Assembly (NCBI GenBank): GCA_037157565.1
Contig: JAZHRO010000012.1
Location: forward strand, 62,921,501-62,985,500
Length of the DNA stretch: 64,000 nucleotides
From: Thalassia testudinum
Taxonomy: Eukaryota; Streptophyta; Magnoliopsida; Alismatales; Hydrocharitaceae
Direction: 5' to 3'
Shown: positions 41,990 to 53,912 of the stretch, in pieces
How the letters are laid out: each line of letters opens with the position of its first letter
Position numbering within the stretch: position 1 is the stretch's first letter
Position numbers and translations under genes: made by a program
The notes under the pieces: model-generated
The model's input: the letters and a program-made list of their open reading frames with translations, nothing else
What the model was told of the DNA's origin: nothing
The model's database searches: none

Positions 41990-42604
41990 ATGGCTAATCC
42001 TGGTCCTCGAATTCGTTAGGACCTTGAGAATCAGGACCCAATGGCTCGCCTGGAAGCCAGGGTTGAGGAAATGGAACAAAAATATGAGCAGAGCATTGAC
42101 CGGATTCTCACGACACTTGATAGGATGTAGCATCCACCACGCGGAGAACAACTACGGGACTTCTATGATCCGGCGATGACAATCATAGAACCTCAGGTCC
42201 GGATTCCTGCAGGCGGAGACGCATTCGAGTTAAAGCCGAATATCATAAGTCTAATTTAGACTCATTTCCATGGAAACTCGATTGAGGATCCCTTCCAACA
42301 CCTCGAAGATCTAAGTCAGATTGCAGAGTCAGTTCGACCCAGGAATATTGATATTGGAATTGTTCTCATGAAGCTTTTTCCTTTTTCTCTCAAGGATAAA
42401 GCTACTTATTAGTTTAAGACCATCGGGAGGCCAATTGGAACCGGGGAGAAATTATGTCGCGAATTCCTCCAAAAGTTTTTCCTGATCGGTCGAAGAAATG
42501 CCATGAGGCACGCAATCATGACTTTTGCTCAAGGCCCTGGAGAGAAGCTACATGATGCCTGAGACAGATTTCACGATCTTCACAGGAAGTGCCCACACCA
42601 TTAT
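41990..42604 (+). pseudogene. Gag of B, N-terminal part
   Basis: The ATG at 41990 begins a frame with MANPGPRIR, a coiled-coil stretch ARLEARVEEMEQKYEQ and the gag core: FHGNSIEDPFQHLEDL, DKATY-FKT, EFLQKFFLIGRRNAMRHAI and FHDLHRKCPHH. Stops sit at expected Gln and Trp codons, as C-to-T or G-to-A changes. The frame is cut at the CPHH motif by a solo Copia LTR and continues at 44278. Confidence 0.85.
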
Positions 42605-44277
42605 GGTTTCCCTACTAGGACGGGGTGACGTAATAAATTACGGAATAGAATATAAATAATCTCACGAAAAATTCAATCACACAATTGTACACAATTATTT
42701 TTAGGTGGAAATCCAAACTGGGTGAAAACCACCACCTAACCCTCTCGAGTTAGGATTTTCGATCAACCAAGTTGATCAAATCCACTAAATGAATCACTTA
42801 AACGAGGGTCCTCCAACCTCAATTACAACCACGCTACTTTATACGAGGGTAGCGTACCTCAAACCCCTTCTCTTCACGAGAAGGATTTTGTCTCACGAAA
42901 GAGACGGGAATTCGCAAAGCGAATACCCAGCCAAAGTAACAAAGATAAATAACAACAATCCTATAGAGCCAACAAAGATTTTAAACCTAGCTTCTATAGG
43001 AATTAGGAAACTCCCCTTTGATGGAAGTGCGTCGAATCGATGAGTGACGTAATAACAACAACGTCACTCTCGTGAACTACGGCGGGAGAGCGAGTGCGCA
43101 AATGATTGATGCTCTCTAGATGAAGAACTTGAGCTTGGAGAGCAAGAGCTTCTCTTGGACACAAAAGAGTGGAAATGCTTGTTCTTGGTGTGTCTAGGTG
43201 TGTATTGGTGTGCAAGAGGTTCTTCTCTATTTATAGAGGCCTTAAGAAGGCTTTGGAAGGCTTTGGAAAACTTCCATAGCCGTTGGGTGCAAAGCCCAAG
43301 AGAATTAGGCCGAAATCAGGATCAATCATTGCACTGACAAGGTTATTAGACGTCAGATCCTGGCATCGGACGTCTGGAAAACCAGTTTAAGACGTCTGGG
43401 AACAAAGCCAGACGTCTGATTTTAGGCGGGTTTCTTCCTGACTTGAATCAGATCTAAACAGGGTTCTAGTACAAGTTCATCAGACGACATACAGGACGTC
43501 TGGCACTATGTCTGGGCGTTTGGAAACCTACTTTTAATGCGAGAGTGGATTTCCAAGAGATTACAACGGCTGTAAGATCTCTGAAAAGGGATTTTGGGTC
43601 AGCTGAGGCAAAACGGTCATTTATCAAATGTCTGGAAACACTTACGGACGTCTGATAAGGCTCTAACGGTCATATTCTTCAGTGTTTGTTAAGCGAGCCA
43701 ACGGTCCACTAATTGGACGTCTAGCAAAATCATCAGATGTCTTCTAAGACATCTGGTTTAAGATCTGGACGTCTGATTTCATCAGACAGAACTAAATAAG
43801 TCCAACCTAAATGTTATCGGACGTCTGAGTCAACAGTCAGACGTCTTAAAACTCATTATCAGACGTCTGAAAAGGTTGTTTGAACCCTATATTGGTTTTC
43901 TAAGTTCTCTACAGAAAATCTAAGTATCCTAGGGTTGTGCAGGTGTTCCTAGGACTACTGTTAGGGTACTTTGAGGCTCTTTAACATGATGTTCTAAGGA
44001 ACAAAAAGAGCAAGGCAATAAAGGCAAAAGTAAATGAAAGAAATAAACAGAATTCTATCCTATTCTTCTTGTCCTTCCATCTTCAATCTATCGCTCCTCG
44101 TGAATCTCCTCTATTCTCCATCAAGCTCCTCCAATCTGTCCTGGATGAGAGCTCGAACTTCGTCTAATCACGTCTCCATTTGCAATTTTCCTGAAATCTA
44201 AGACTCCAAGTGCAAATGTTAAATGGCACATGTTTGTTATCATCAAAACAAATGATCGTGGTGCTCTAGCACCAACA
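42605..44277 (-). repeat. Solo Copia LTR in gag of B, minus orientation
   Basis: The plus strand begins GGTTTCCCTACTAGG and ends GCTCTAGCACCAACA, the reverse of the LTR at 3223-4952. The flanks ATTAT (42600-42604) and ATCAT (44278-44282) agree at four of five positions. The gag motif CPHH-G is restored when the insert is removed. It has the GACGTC array and the palindromic TATA (near 43230). Confidence 0.9.
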
Positions 44278-45689
44278 ATCATGGTGTACCCAAATCTCAC
44301 CTTGCGCAAGTATTTTACCATGGGCTGGATGACACACATTGGTACCTGGCCGATGCATCTAGAGGTGGGAATTTTCTCGCGAAGGACGAGAACAGCACAT
44401 TTGAACTGTTCGAGTCCTTAGCAGAGAACTCGATGAACACCGCCTCGACGAATCAGTTCCAACGGCCTGGACAACAATGAGTTAATGTCCATGAAGCTCA
44501 AGCCGAATCTGCCTAAGCCGACATGGATATTATCAACAAAAAGCCGGATAAGATGGATCTGCTCAATAAGAAGCTCGATGAATTGATGCGAGCGAGATCC
44601 GAATCTTCTGGCAGCACTGCTCCATCTCACTCCTCTCAAGCATCCCAAGCCCCCTTTGCTCGTATTTATCCGGTCACTTAGGATGTTTTCTCTCCATCTT
44701 CTCGGGATCCTGCATACCTGGAACCCGTGAACAATATGGATCTGGCACCGTATAATCAGGGTTTCGCACCACATGATGATGCAAGTGCATATTCTTTTGA
44801 TGAATTCGCATCTAAGACATCTTCGGCTTACGAAGATGTTAATGCCATTCAGGGATACGGGCGTAACCACTCATATTCTGAAACATATAACCCTGGTTGG
44901 CGCCAGCATCCCAATTTTGCTTAGTCTGGTAATCCACAGAGACTGAGTCAAGTTCCACACTACCAGACCAGACAATACGGGAATGTGCAGAACACGTAAC
45001 CTAGGAAGCAACCATTCCCGTCTTAGCAGTAACAAACAATCCCTATCTATCAGCCGCTGCACCCCAACTACCCTCCAAAGTGAGCCGACCCTTTGGAGTC
45101 GCTGAAGGTGGAATTGCAGGCATCTATTCGGAAATCTACTCATGACAACCTCCAAATAATGAAGGCAATGGCTGACCAAATACAGAGCATATAGAACACC
45201 CCAAACCAGATGATGCAGGAGCATAGATCACATGGAGCTTTACCCTCCCAACCTGTCCCGAACTCGAGATATGTGCAGAATCAGGGTGCCCCGCCTAGAT
45301 TCCAAGCACCACAGGGGCAGGCACACGCGGTTATGCAAGCACCTCCCTCACCTCCTGGTTATGGGCTCAATCAGCCACCTCTGTTACCAAACCCTGTGTA
45401 TCCAGACCAACCCACTCCTCTGCCCTTGCATGGATAGCATGCCGATGCAAAAGCTGTTACCCTAAGGAGCGGAAAGACTACACAGGACCCGCTACCTAGG
45501 TAAGCGGGTAATGATTTTTCCCACTCCGTACCACGAGATGGCTCACAACCCTCTTCCTCACACAAGCCATCTTCATTAGATAAAGGGAAGAAGTCTTTGG
45601 ACCCTGAAATTCCCGTCCCTTTTCCCGCGACCCTAACATGAGATTCAGCACGGAAAAAGGACACGCGGAATTTCGGGGACCTGAAATCT
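44278..45689 (+). pseudogene. Gag of B, C-terminal part
   Basis: It continues with HGVPKSHLAQVFYHGLDD, GGNFLAKDENSTFELFESLAENSMN and a Ser/Pro/Gln-rich region. The Athila gag hallmark YNPGWRQHPNFA-SGNPQ lies at about 44887-44943 (Trp changed to TAG). It ends with a Gln/Pro-rich tail. There are many in-frame stops. No CCHC zinc finger is seen, which is usual for this group. Confidence 0.85.
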
Positions 45690-46300
45690 ATGTTCAAGGA
45701 AGTTCACATTCAAGTCCCTCTCCTCGAAGCGATAGATCACATCCCAGTTGTTGCTAGGTTCTTTAAAGACTATTGTACTCTGAAGCGGCAACAGAGGATC
45801 GGACGACAAGCGGTATTATCTGAGGAAGCCAGTGCAGTTATTTTAGCTAACTTTCCACCCAAGAAGGACCCGGGCACACCATTGATTTCCTGCTTGTTGC
45901 AGGATTTCCCTTTTGATAGGGCCCTTCTTGACTTGGGGTCGTTCATCAACCTAACTCATACTGCAGTATTTGAACGATTTTGATTTGGGGAGTTAAAGCC
46001 CACCTTGGTTACCATACAGTTGGCTGACTGATCTGTAAAAACACCGAGGGGGGTGTTTGAAAATGTGATCATAAAAATCCAAGGATTCTGCTTTCCAGTA
46101 GACTTTTTTGTTCTTGATATGGAGGTTCCTCCTAATCTTCGTGATGCACCGATTATTCTAGGTCGTCCATTTTTGGCAACCGCCGACGCAAACATCGACT
46201 GTGCATCAGGGTGCGTGGAGATTGCCCTTGGAAAGCTCAGACTGGACATTTTCAGGGCATCAAAGAACTTTGATTGTGACTTGATCGAGGAGGATAGTGA
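45690..46300 (+). pseudogene. Protease remnant of B
   Basis: Blocks are VPLLEAIDHIPVVARFFKDYC, PPKKDPGTPLISC, ALLDLGSFINLTH (active-site region, about 45918-45956) and APIILGRPFLATADANID. The Ala/Ser next to the active site is replaced by Ser-Phe, and TGA stops lie at 45981 and 46029. It is homologous to 5340-5780 of A1. Confidence 0.85.
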
Positions 46301-47720
46301 CGATGAAGATTCAGCTTTCTGTAGGAACATTGGTCTCCTCTGCAGCGACCCAATGGCACATTCATCCTCACTATCAAGGGTCTTTGGTCGCGATCCACAT
46401 GGGACTGAGACTACTGATATGCACATTTCATCCCATGGATGTGGTTGTCATGGGTGTTCATCTGGTCCTAACACCCCTAATCCTGACTATCCTATCCTAT
46501 CCAACACTGATATCTTAAGACAGGATTACATTACCACTGCAGGCGGATTCTTCATGAATCAGAATCAGCAAATTTTCGTTATTGTTTCCTCTCCTCCCCT
46601 GCATAAACCCCCTCCCCACCCTCCGCTACTAGAGCTGCAACCCTTACCTAATTCGCTCAAATATGTGTTTCTGGGGGAAAGTGAGACATATCCAATGATT
46701 ATCAATGCTCACTTGACTCCAAATCAGGAACACCGGTTGATCTCCATTTTGCGAGCACATAGGGCTACGATCGGGTAGGGCATTGCTGATCTCCACGGAA
46801 TTCGCCCCTCATATTGCACTCACCATATCTACATTGATGAAGGGGTAAGACCGTCGAGATAGCCTCAGAGACACCTAAATCCAAATATGTTGGAGGTTGT
46901 CAAGAAGGAGATCATTAAATGGCTGGACGTAGACATTATTTATTCGATTTTCGATAGCCAGTGGGTGAGTCCCATTCAGATAGTGCCCAAAAAAGGCGGG
47001 ACTCACCGTAATAAAAAATGAATTAGGTGAATCCATCCCAACCCGCACCACGACTTCTTGGTGGGTCTGCATTGACTATAGGAAGCTAAACTCGGCTACC
47101 AAAAAGGATCATTTTCCTTTGCCCTTTATTGATCAGATTCTAGAACGGCTAGCCGGGCATAGTTTCTTCTGCTTTCTGGATGGATACTCTGGGTACAATC
47201 AAGTCGCAATCAACCCGGAAGACCAAGACAAGATGACTTTTACGTGTCCCTTTGGAACATTCGCTTTTAAGCAGATTCCTTTTGGCCTCTGCAACGCACC
47301 AACTACTTTTCAGCGATGCATGATGGCCATCTTTTCAGACATGATCGGGGATTGCGTAGAAGTGTTCATGGATGACTTTTTCATGTTTGGAGACGATTTC
47401 TCGTCTTGTCTCGATAACCTCACAAAGATTCTGCGAGATGTATAGAAGTTAACCTAGTACTTTCATGAGAAAAAAGCCATTTTATGGTAAGGGATGGCAT
47501 CGTATCAGGTCACAGGATCTCCTCTAATGGTCACGAGGTCGACCGAGCTAAGTCTGAAATCATTTCGTGATTACCTCTGCCTAGCTCTGTTAGTCAAATT
47601 AGATCATTCTTTGGATATGTTGGATTTTATCGAAGATTCATTCAAGATTTCTCGAGAATTGCTTGTCCATTAACGAATCTTCTGGTAACCGACACACCTT
47701 TGGAATTCGACTCCTTGTGT
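46301..47720 (+). pseudogene. Reverse transcriptase remnant of B, two frameshifts
   Basis: A long acidic linker precedes LPNSLKYVFLGESETYPMIINA, VKKEIIKWLDV, SPIQIVPKKGG, WWVCIDYRKLNSATKKDHFPLPFIDQ, FCFLDGYSGYNQVAI and the catalytic FMDDF at 47365-47379. A shift near 47005 moves to another frame, and one near 47435 moves back. The thumb then continues with [19 protein letters not shown]. Trp and Gln stops occur at 46776 and 46860. Confidence 0.88.
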
Positions 47721-48398
47721 CTTAGCGCTTTCGAGACCTTGCGAAGCACTATCTCCAGTGCACCTATTTGCCAACCCCCCGACTGGTCGCTCGACTTCAG
47801 GATGATGTGTGACGCCTCCGACTTCGCTGTAGGAGCTGTTCTTGGCCAGTGTTGGGAGCGCCATCCATTTGTAATATACTACGCCAGCAAAATGCTGAAC
47901 GAGTCTCAGCGTAACTATACAATCATTGAGAAAGAATTGTTGGCTGTAGTACTCGGGTTGGAGAAATTTAGGTCATACTTACTTGGGTCCAAAGTTATCA
48001 TCTACACTGACCATTCTGCCCTTCGGCATTTGTTGGCAAAGAAGGACGCCAAACCTCACCTTATTTGATGGATCCTTCTTTTGCAAGAGTTTGATGTTGA
48101 GATCTGTGACAAAGTTGGAGTACATAATGTTGTGGCGGACCACTTGTCTCAGCTAGACCCAGACTACATTTCGTACTCCCTGTCGATATCAGACCGATTT
48201 CCGGATGAGTCTCTACTATCTATCAACGCTGTGGAGTTTCCTTGGCATGTTGATATAGCAAACTATCTTGTCGCAGGCAGGATACCTGCGGGATTATCCA
48301 AGGATCAAAAGCTCAAATTTATATCAGAGGCTAAGTTCTATTTTTGGGACGACCCATTACTCTTTTGCATTGGGGCTGATTAGATCATCCGTAGATGC
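47721..48398 (+). pseudogene. RNase H and integrase start of B
   Basis: The frame reads [47 protein letters not shown] and [19 protein letters not shown], the ordered RNase H blocks. EICDKVGVHNVVADHLSQL and the integrase entry ending at GADxIIR follow. A TGA lies at about 48067. The coding sequence is cut at ATCCC (48399-48403) by the solo LTR. Confidence 0.87.
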
Positions 48399-49152
48399 AT
48401 CCCTGTTGTCGACGTTTTTGTGCGGGTTTAAAGGATGTCACGTTGTAGTATAACCGACAAAACGTCTAAACAAATATAAAGAATTTTATTACTCGAAGAC
48501 CGGAGTATCCGAGGTCGATCACAGGGAGCAAATGGAATTTACTACTAGTCAAAATGTAATTGAACACTCTAATTTACTCAGAATATCAATTCAAATGTGA
48601 ATGTATGCAATTAAAAGTAATTAGGACAAAAATATGAAATTGGACGTCTGATCACAAGATCAGACGTCTTAAAAGTATTTCTCCTTTTCTTCTTCTTCTG
48701 CAGTCTCTCATTTTCTTCTTCGTTTGCTTCTTTCTTGTCTTGCGAAGCCTTCTTCTTCTGCTTTCCTTCTTCTCCTGCGAAGGCTTCTTTCTTTCTTCTT
48801 CTTCTTCTCTGGCTTGCCTTTCCTTCTTCTTCTGTAGCGGCCAAGTCCTTCTTCTCCTGCGTTCAGCCTGCCTGCACAGGAGCAAAACCTAACCCTTCTC
48901 CCTCTACCCGCGCGTCTCTCTCTTAAGCAGTTCACTCATGGACGCTCTCCCAGAGCCACAGCCATAATTGGGTCGGATCGTACCCGGGACCAGGCGCACC
49001 CGCAGGTGGTGTGATGCGCGAGGAGTGCGTTAGCTTAGGTCGGTCGGATCCGCCAGATCCGCGTGGTCAAGCTGCGGACGAGGCGGGTGTGGGGTCAGTG
49101 AGGGACCTCACCCCTGTGCTTACGGAGGCAACCAGCTTAAAGCACAAATACA

Positions 49153-49194
49153 ATTTATAGCGTACCTGAGTGTTGCAATCCCACGATGTGGGAC
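49153..49194 (-). promoter_or_regulatory. Perfect snRNA-type USE plus TATA, 24-nt spacing
   Basis: On the minus strand GTCCCACATCG (49194-49184) is followed after exactly 24 nt by TATAAAT (49159-49153). The first downstream T4 is at 48887-48884 in TAGGTTTTGC, about 240 nt past the expected start. Confidence 0.6.
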
Positions 49195-50178
49195 TAAAGG
49201 TTCCGCCCTGATTTCACGCGCGCCCGCAGACTCTCGTATGCAATTGCCCAAGCGGATGGCTCTGCTGGCGCTCCGTGCTGGGCTCACTCACCTCGCGACA
49301 CTCGCGTGAGTCTCCTGCATCTGCAGCCTGGGAAGCCTGATGCCTGGAGCTTCGTTGGAGCTTCATCAGAGGTCGTCCATGGCGGCAGGAGCTCAAACAC
49401 TGTCATGCACAAAACGAGCCTCTCGGCCCAATCAGATTAGCTAGAGAACTTCGCCGTGGCACGGCGAAGGCGGTGGACGATGCTGCAGGCCGCAGGTCGA
49501 CCTAGGCGTGCGTGCCTAGGTCAACCTGTGGCCGGAGATGGTGGGTTGTTCGGGGGGTGATTATGGAGGTCTGGAGTGGCAGTTGTAGGGTGGAGCGAGT
49601 TCCTGGTGGTGAGGCGGAGCTCTCGAAGTGGTTGGCGAGCCGTGTGCGGGGCTGGAATGGTGGAAGCAGCTCGCCGGAGGTCGGTCGGTGATGTGGAAGA
49701 TGAGGGTGGTCAGCGTCGGTCGAGGGGTATTCAGATGAGATAACAGGGGGAAAAGAGAGAGGAGAGGATGGAGAGGAGTTCTAACCTAATTGTAAGGACG
49801 AAAGGGGACGGAAGGCGGACAGCAGTACCTGCTGTCGCCGGAGAAGATGATGCCCAGTGGGGGAGAACGGCGGCGACGACAGGGCTGAGGCGGCGTGCGC
49901 GGTTACTGCGCGACGCGGAGGGAAGTCAGGAAGCTAACTCTGCCACTGGTTTTGTGGCAGAGCGAAGAGGGAGGGGAGGGGGGCTCGCCGGAGCTTGCTG
50001 GGACTTTCGGCCGGGCAGGAGGAGACGAATTGGGGGTGGACACTCGGCCAAATCAAGCTCGGGTCCTGCGGCAGGGTCTGGGGGGTGTTTTATAGGTGCT
50101 GGCCGCTCCTGTCAGCACGTGGAGAGCGCGCAATTAGGTCTGCCGGCTTGCTGGAGTTGGAAGGAAGGTGGATACCCA

Positions 50179-50206
50179 AATCTCTCGTGCGCTCGCACGA
50201 GAGATT
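50179..50206 (-). promoter_or_regulatory. Perfect 13-bp palindromic hairpin upstream of TATA
   Basis: AATCTCTCGTGCG pairs with CGCACGAGAGATT around CT; outer CCCA and TGGG extend the stem past one bulge. On the minus strand it lies about 85 bases before the TATA box at 50094-50088. Confidence 0.7.
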
Positions 50207-51031
50207 GGGTTCACACCAGCGATTGCAATTGGCTTTATAAGGAAGGGAATTCCTCAGAGAATCCTCCTTCCATTTCTGGGAGGGAATCTCTGAGGGATTA
50301 GAGAGCAATCCCTCTCCGAACCTCGCCGGAGCTCGGTTCTGCCCTAGCAATGGCGGCAGGACCGGTTTGCAAAGGAGGCGAAGAACCTAGGGGGCTCTCT
50401 GCAAAGGTATTCAAAAGATAGGGACCAATTTGTGATTTGGGTGTACTAAATTACAAAGTAGGTCAAGATGACCTCTCCTTAGGTCCAAATTTTGGTATAA
50501 ACCTAATTTGGACCTAAGGAATCCAATTGAGAAGTTGTATTTCAGGTCTGACCTCGTTTGACTGGACATTTTGCGTAAAAACCCAAATTAGGTTAATTGA
50601 AGAGCTAGGACCCTAATCTAGGTCAAACTAGGTTCCAAAGGCCAAATTAAGTGTTCCAAACCCTAGAGGATGTTTTCCCATGATTTTTAGATGGTTTACT
50701 TGCTTTTTGTTCTGAACGAAACCTTGTTAATTTAAGCGGGTCTATTTTAGGGTTATCAAGTGTCATTTAGTTCTTAGATTACACATGAACCCATTTCTGA
50801 TTGACTCAACCCTCTTTTTATCTCATTTATACCATTTGACCTATGTTTTGCCTCTGAGAAATCCCGTTTACGTACTGCAATGGTAAAATTGTAGTTTTAA
50901 CCTTTATTTCATGTTTTCTTCTCAAGGCACTTGTTCCTTCAGTTGGGCCTTCTTCTAGGTTATGTAGGAGCTTTCATCTTCTTTATTGGGTCAAAATGAG
51001 CTAGTTATGGCTCATGATGAGGCTCTCATCA

Positions 51032-52170
51032 GTCCCTGATTCGGAAATCTCCAGTGTGCTATCCTTCTGCCACAGCGATGCTTGTGGGGGTCATTTTTCT
51101 GGCTGAAAAACCATTGCAAAAATTTTACAGTCGGGATTTTTCTGGCCGACCATTTTTAGAGATACACACAAGTTTGCCAAATGCTGTAAATGATGCCAGG
51201 CAGTCGATTTTATGACTCGAAGAGATATGATGCCTCTCCAATCCATTCTCGTCGTAGAAGTGTTCGACGTCTGGGGCATCGACTTTATGGGCCCCTTCCT
51301 GAACTCACATGGCTTTGAGTACATACTCCTTGCAGTAGACTATGTCTCCAAGTGGGTAGAAGCCGTCCCGGCAAGATGAGCTGATCATAAGACTGTTATA
51401 TCCTTTGTCTGGGAGTTTACTTTTACGAGATTCGGAGTTCCCTGTGCCTTGACAAGTGATGGAGGAAGCCACTTCATCCATGCCCATTTTAGGTCATTGT
51501 TGAAGAAATACGGGGTGCAACACCGCATTGCTACCCTGTATCACCCACAAACCAATGGGCAGGCTAAAGTATCAAACCGTCAAATCAAGCTTATCCTTCA
51601 AAAGACGGTTAGACCTGATAGGAAGGATTGGTCTGATCGGTTGATCAATGCATTATGGGCACATCGGACCATGTACAAGGCCCCGCTCGGAATGTCGCCA
51701 TACTGCATGGTGTATGGAAAGGCCTGTCATCTTCCTGTAAAGCTGGAGCACCGTGCCTTTTAGGTCGTGCAGAAGTGTAATTTTAACCTCAAGGTCGGAG
51801 GCTATGAAAGGAAGCTCCAGCTCAGTGAGTTAGAGGAGATTAGGCGGGAAGCGTATGAGAATGCAAAAATATACAAGGACAAGATGAAAGCTTTCCATGA
51901 TTAACACATCCGGAGGAAGGAGTTCGCACCTAACCAGCAGGTTTGGTTGTTTGACTCCCAACTCAAATTCTTTGCAGGAAAGCTCAAGTCCAAGTGGACT
52001 GGGTCATTTCTGGTGGTCCACCCGTATCCTAACAGGGCGGTCCAAATTAGAGACCCAAAATTTGGGTACATTTTTACGGTTAATGGCTAGCGCCTCAAAT
52101 CATTCTTTGCTTAGGAACCTCCTCCTACTGACAAAACGATACATCTTCTTGAGGACGTATGACTGATGAG
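51032..52170 (+). pseudogene. Integrase core of B
   Basis: It continues with the zinc-binding part (CHSDACGGHF, CKxCQ), then [11 protein letters not shown] (first Asp) and LTSDGGSHF (second Asp). [11 protein letters not shown] follows, where the catalytic Glu is Lys (a GAA-to-AAA type change). LWAHRT and [13 protein letters not shown] come next, then a decayed GPY/F module (KWTGSFLVV). Stops sit at Arg, Trp, Lys and Gln positions. It is inactive both by stops and by loss of the third acidic residue. Confidence 0.88.
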
Positions 52171-53912
52171 TTGCCCAGCTGGAGGCATTAAACTCAGCAC
52201 GTATACATATATACATACCATATATACATAGCATATTTCATTTTTGCATAATGTTTTGCATATGATTTTGCATATTGTGTATGGCATTGCAGTGATGGCA
52301 TGAGCTGAATGATAACTCAGAAGAAGTTCCAGGTGACTTCTATCCATATACACCCGACCTTATTTCTTTATTCATGCATGAGGACATGCAAATACTTAGG
52401 CATGGGGGAGTAGTTCATAAATAATTGAAAATTTTCTGCCAACAATTGACGAGATTAGATCATTTTATCAAGAGGTTTTATTAAAGATTTATTCATTAGT
52501 AGATTCCTAGACTTAGAATCCAGTATAATTTCATACTTGCATGTAGATTTTGCAATGAATCCTCTGCGAAAACCAATAGACCTCTCTAGTTTGTCGAGAA
52601 TTAGCATCGCTTCCTCTCTTGAACCCTTGCATAGCCATCAGGGAGTCAGGTGAACTATCTTCTAGTAGATCCACCAAAATATATGTGAGGTGAGAGCGGA
52701 GAGTTTACTGGTGCTCTAAGACTAGTATAAGGAATCTTTAATAATTGAATAATAACACTTAGAGTTGGGCATAGTTTTCGCCCTCAGTTATTGCATACTA
52801 AATCTGTGAGAAATTCCATACAAGAGCACCAAATAAGGCAAAAACACAGAGAGCAGGTTCTGATAAAACTAGGACTGAGGTGGATGGTCAGACCATCCTC
52901 TACGGAAACCTCGGTTGAAGGAGGGTACTGATGTCAAAGTCAGAAATACGTTGTCCTATCAGTTCCCTACCCGGTACCGAGAATAGGCACTTCCACCAAA
53001 TAAGCCACCTGAGATCCTCTTGATCATCCCAAAAATCCCCAAGAATGCCTCATGTATAAAAGTATGTATGTTGTGTTATGTTGTGTTGATAAATACAGTA
53101 GTATGTCATGTTGTGACATTGTGCCTGTAGAATTGCATACAAAAGAGTTGTTTGCTCGAAAAAAAAAAGAACAAAAACATAAAAGAAAAAATTAAAAAAG
53201 GGTGTTCTGTAAAACAGTTGCGTAATGTGAGTCAAGTTAAATGTTTTGAAATGTTTTGAGGCAAAAACACCTACCACCCTCAAGAATTACCAAATACAGC
53301 CTTAACCTACTTTTTTTGTATTTTTGACCACCTGAATATGGCCTGAGGAGTCTGACTTAGTCGTAGGGTTATCAGAACCTAATTAATGTGTCATGCCATG
53401 TGAGACCACCAAATACATTTACAAATCTGGTGAGATGTGAGCTTAGGAAGAAAAAGAAGAAAAGAGTGAAGAGTACAAAAGATTAAAGAGAGCACAGTTT
53501 TTCTAGCTCCTCTTTAAGTTGATTTATTCAATAATCTGAAAATCTAAATTCTGAAATACTAGTTTCTAAGAAGCACCAGAAGAGAGTGAGCCACCAAATG
53601 CAAATCCAATTAACTCAGACATCTCTTACCCAAACCAAACACTGGGGCCAAAATTAGAAAACATTTTATAACCCCGAGAGAAGAGGTTCACCTATCCCAA
53701 CAGAATTTTACTAGGAGTCAAGTACAAGCTTTAAATATATATCGACTCTTCACTTGGATCTGTTGTAGGAGCTACAACATTATATATTCATGGTTATCTG
53801 GATTCTAAATTTTTGGATGAAACAAAAAGAGATAAATCTTTAGTTTAACCCTTGATAAAATGCATTTAGTCTTGCACTTGCTAGGGACTAGCAAGATTTA
53901 GACATGGGGATA
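52171..53912 (+). other. 3' non-coding region of B with internal motif, hairpin and polypurine tract
   Basis: It holds the internal motif AATACTTAGGCATGGGGGAG (about 52391-52410), AT-rich DNA without ORFs, the hairpin CTTGCTA, GGGAC, TAGCAAG (53877-53895) and the tract TTTAGACATGGGGATA (53897-53912). Confidence 0.82.

Larger units (their letters stand above)
48404..51031 (-). repeat. Solo A-family LTR in the integrase of B, 2628 bp
   Basis: The flanks ATCCC (48399-48403) and GTCCC (51032-51036) agree at four of five positions, and their removal restores the integrase codons. On the minus strand it starts TGATGAG, AGC, CTCATCA (51031-51015). It then shows hairpin II (50206-50179), TATA (50094-50088), USE and TATA (49194-49153), a GAA-rich tract and the conserved end. 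Confidence 0.9.

Noticed and set aside
50225..50240. CTTTATAAGG as promoter of the LTR at 48404-51031
   Set aside because: The LTR is minus-oriented. Its TATA at 50094-50088 on the minus strand fits the spacing to the hairpin; this plus-strand match is by chance.
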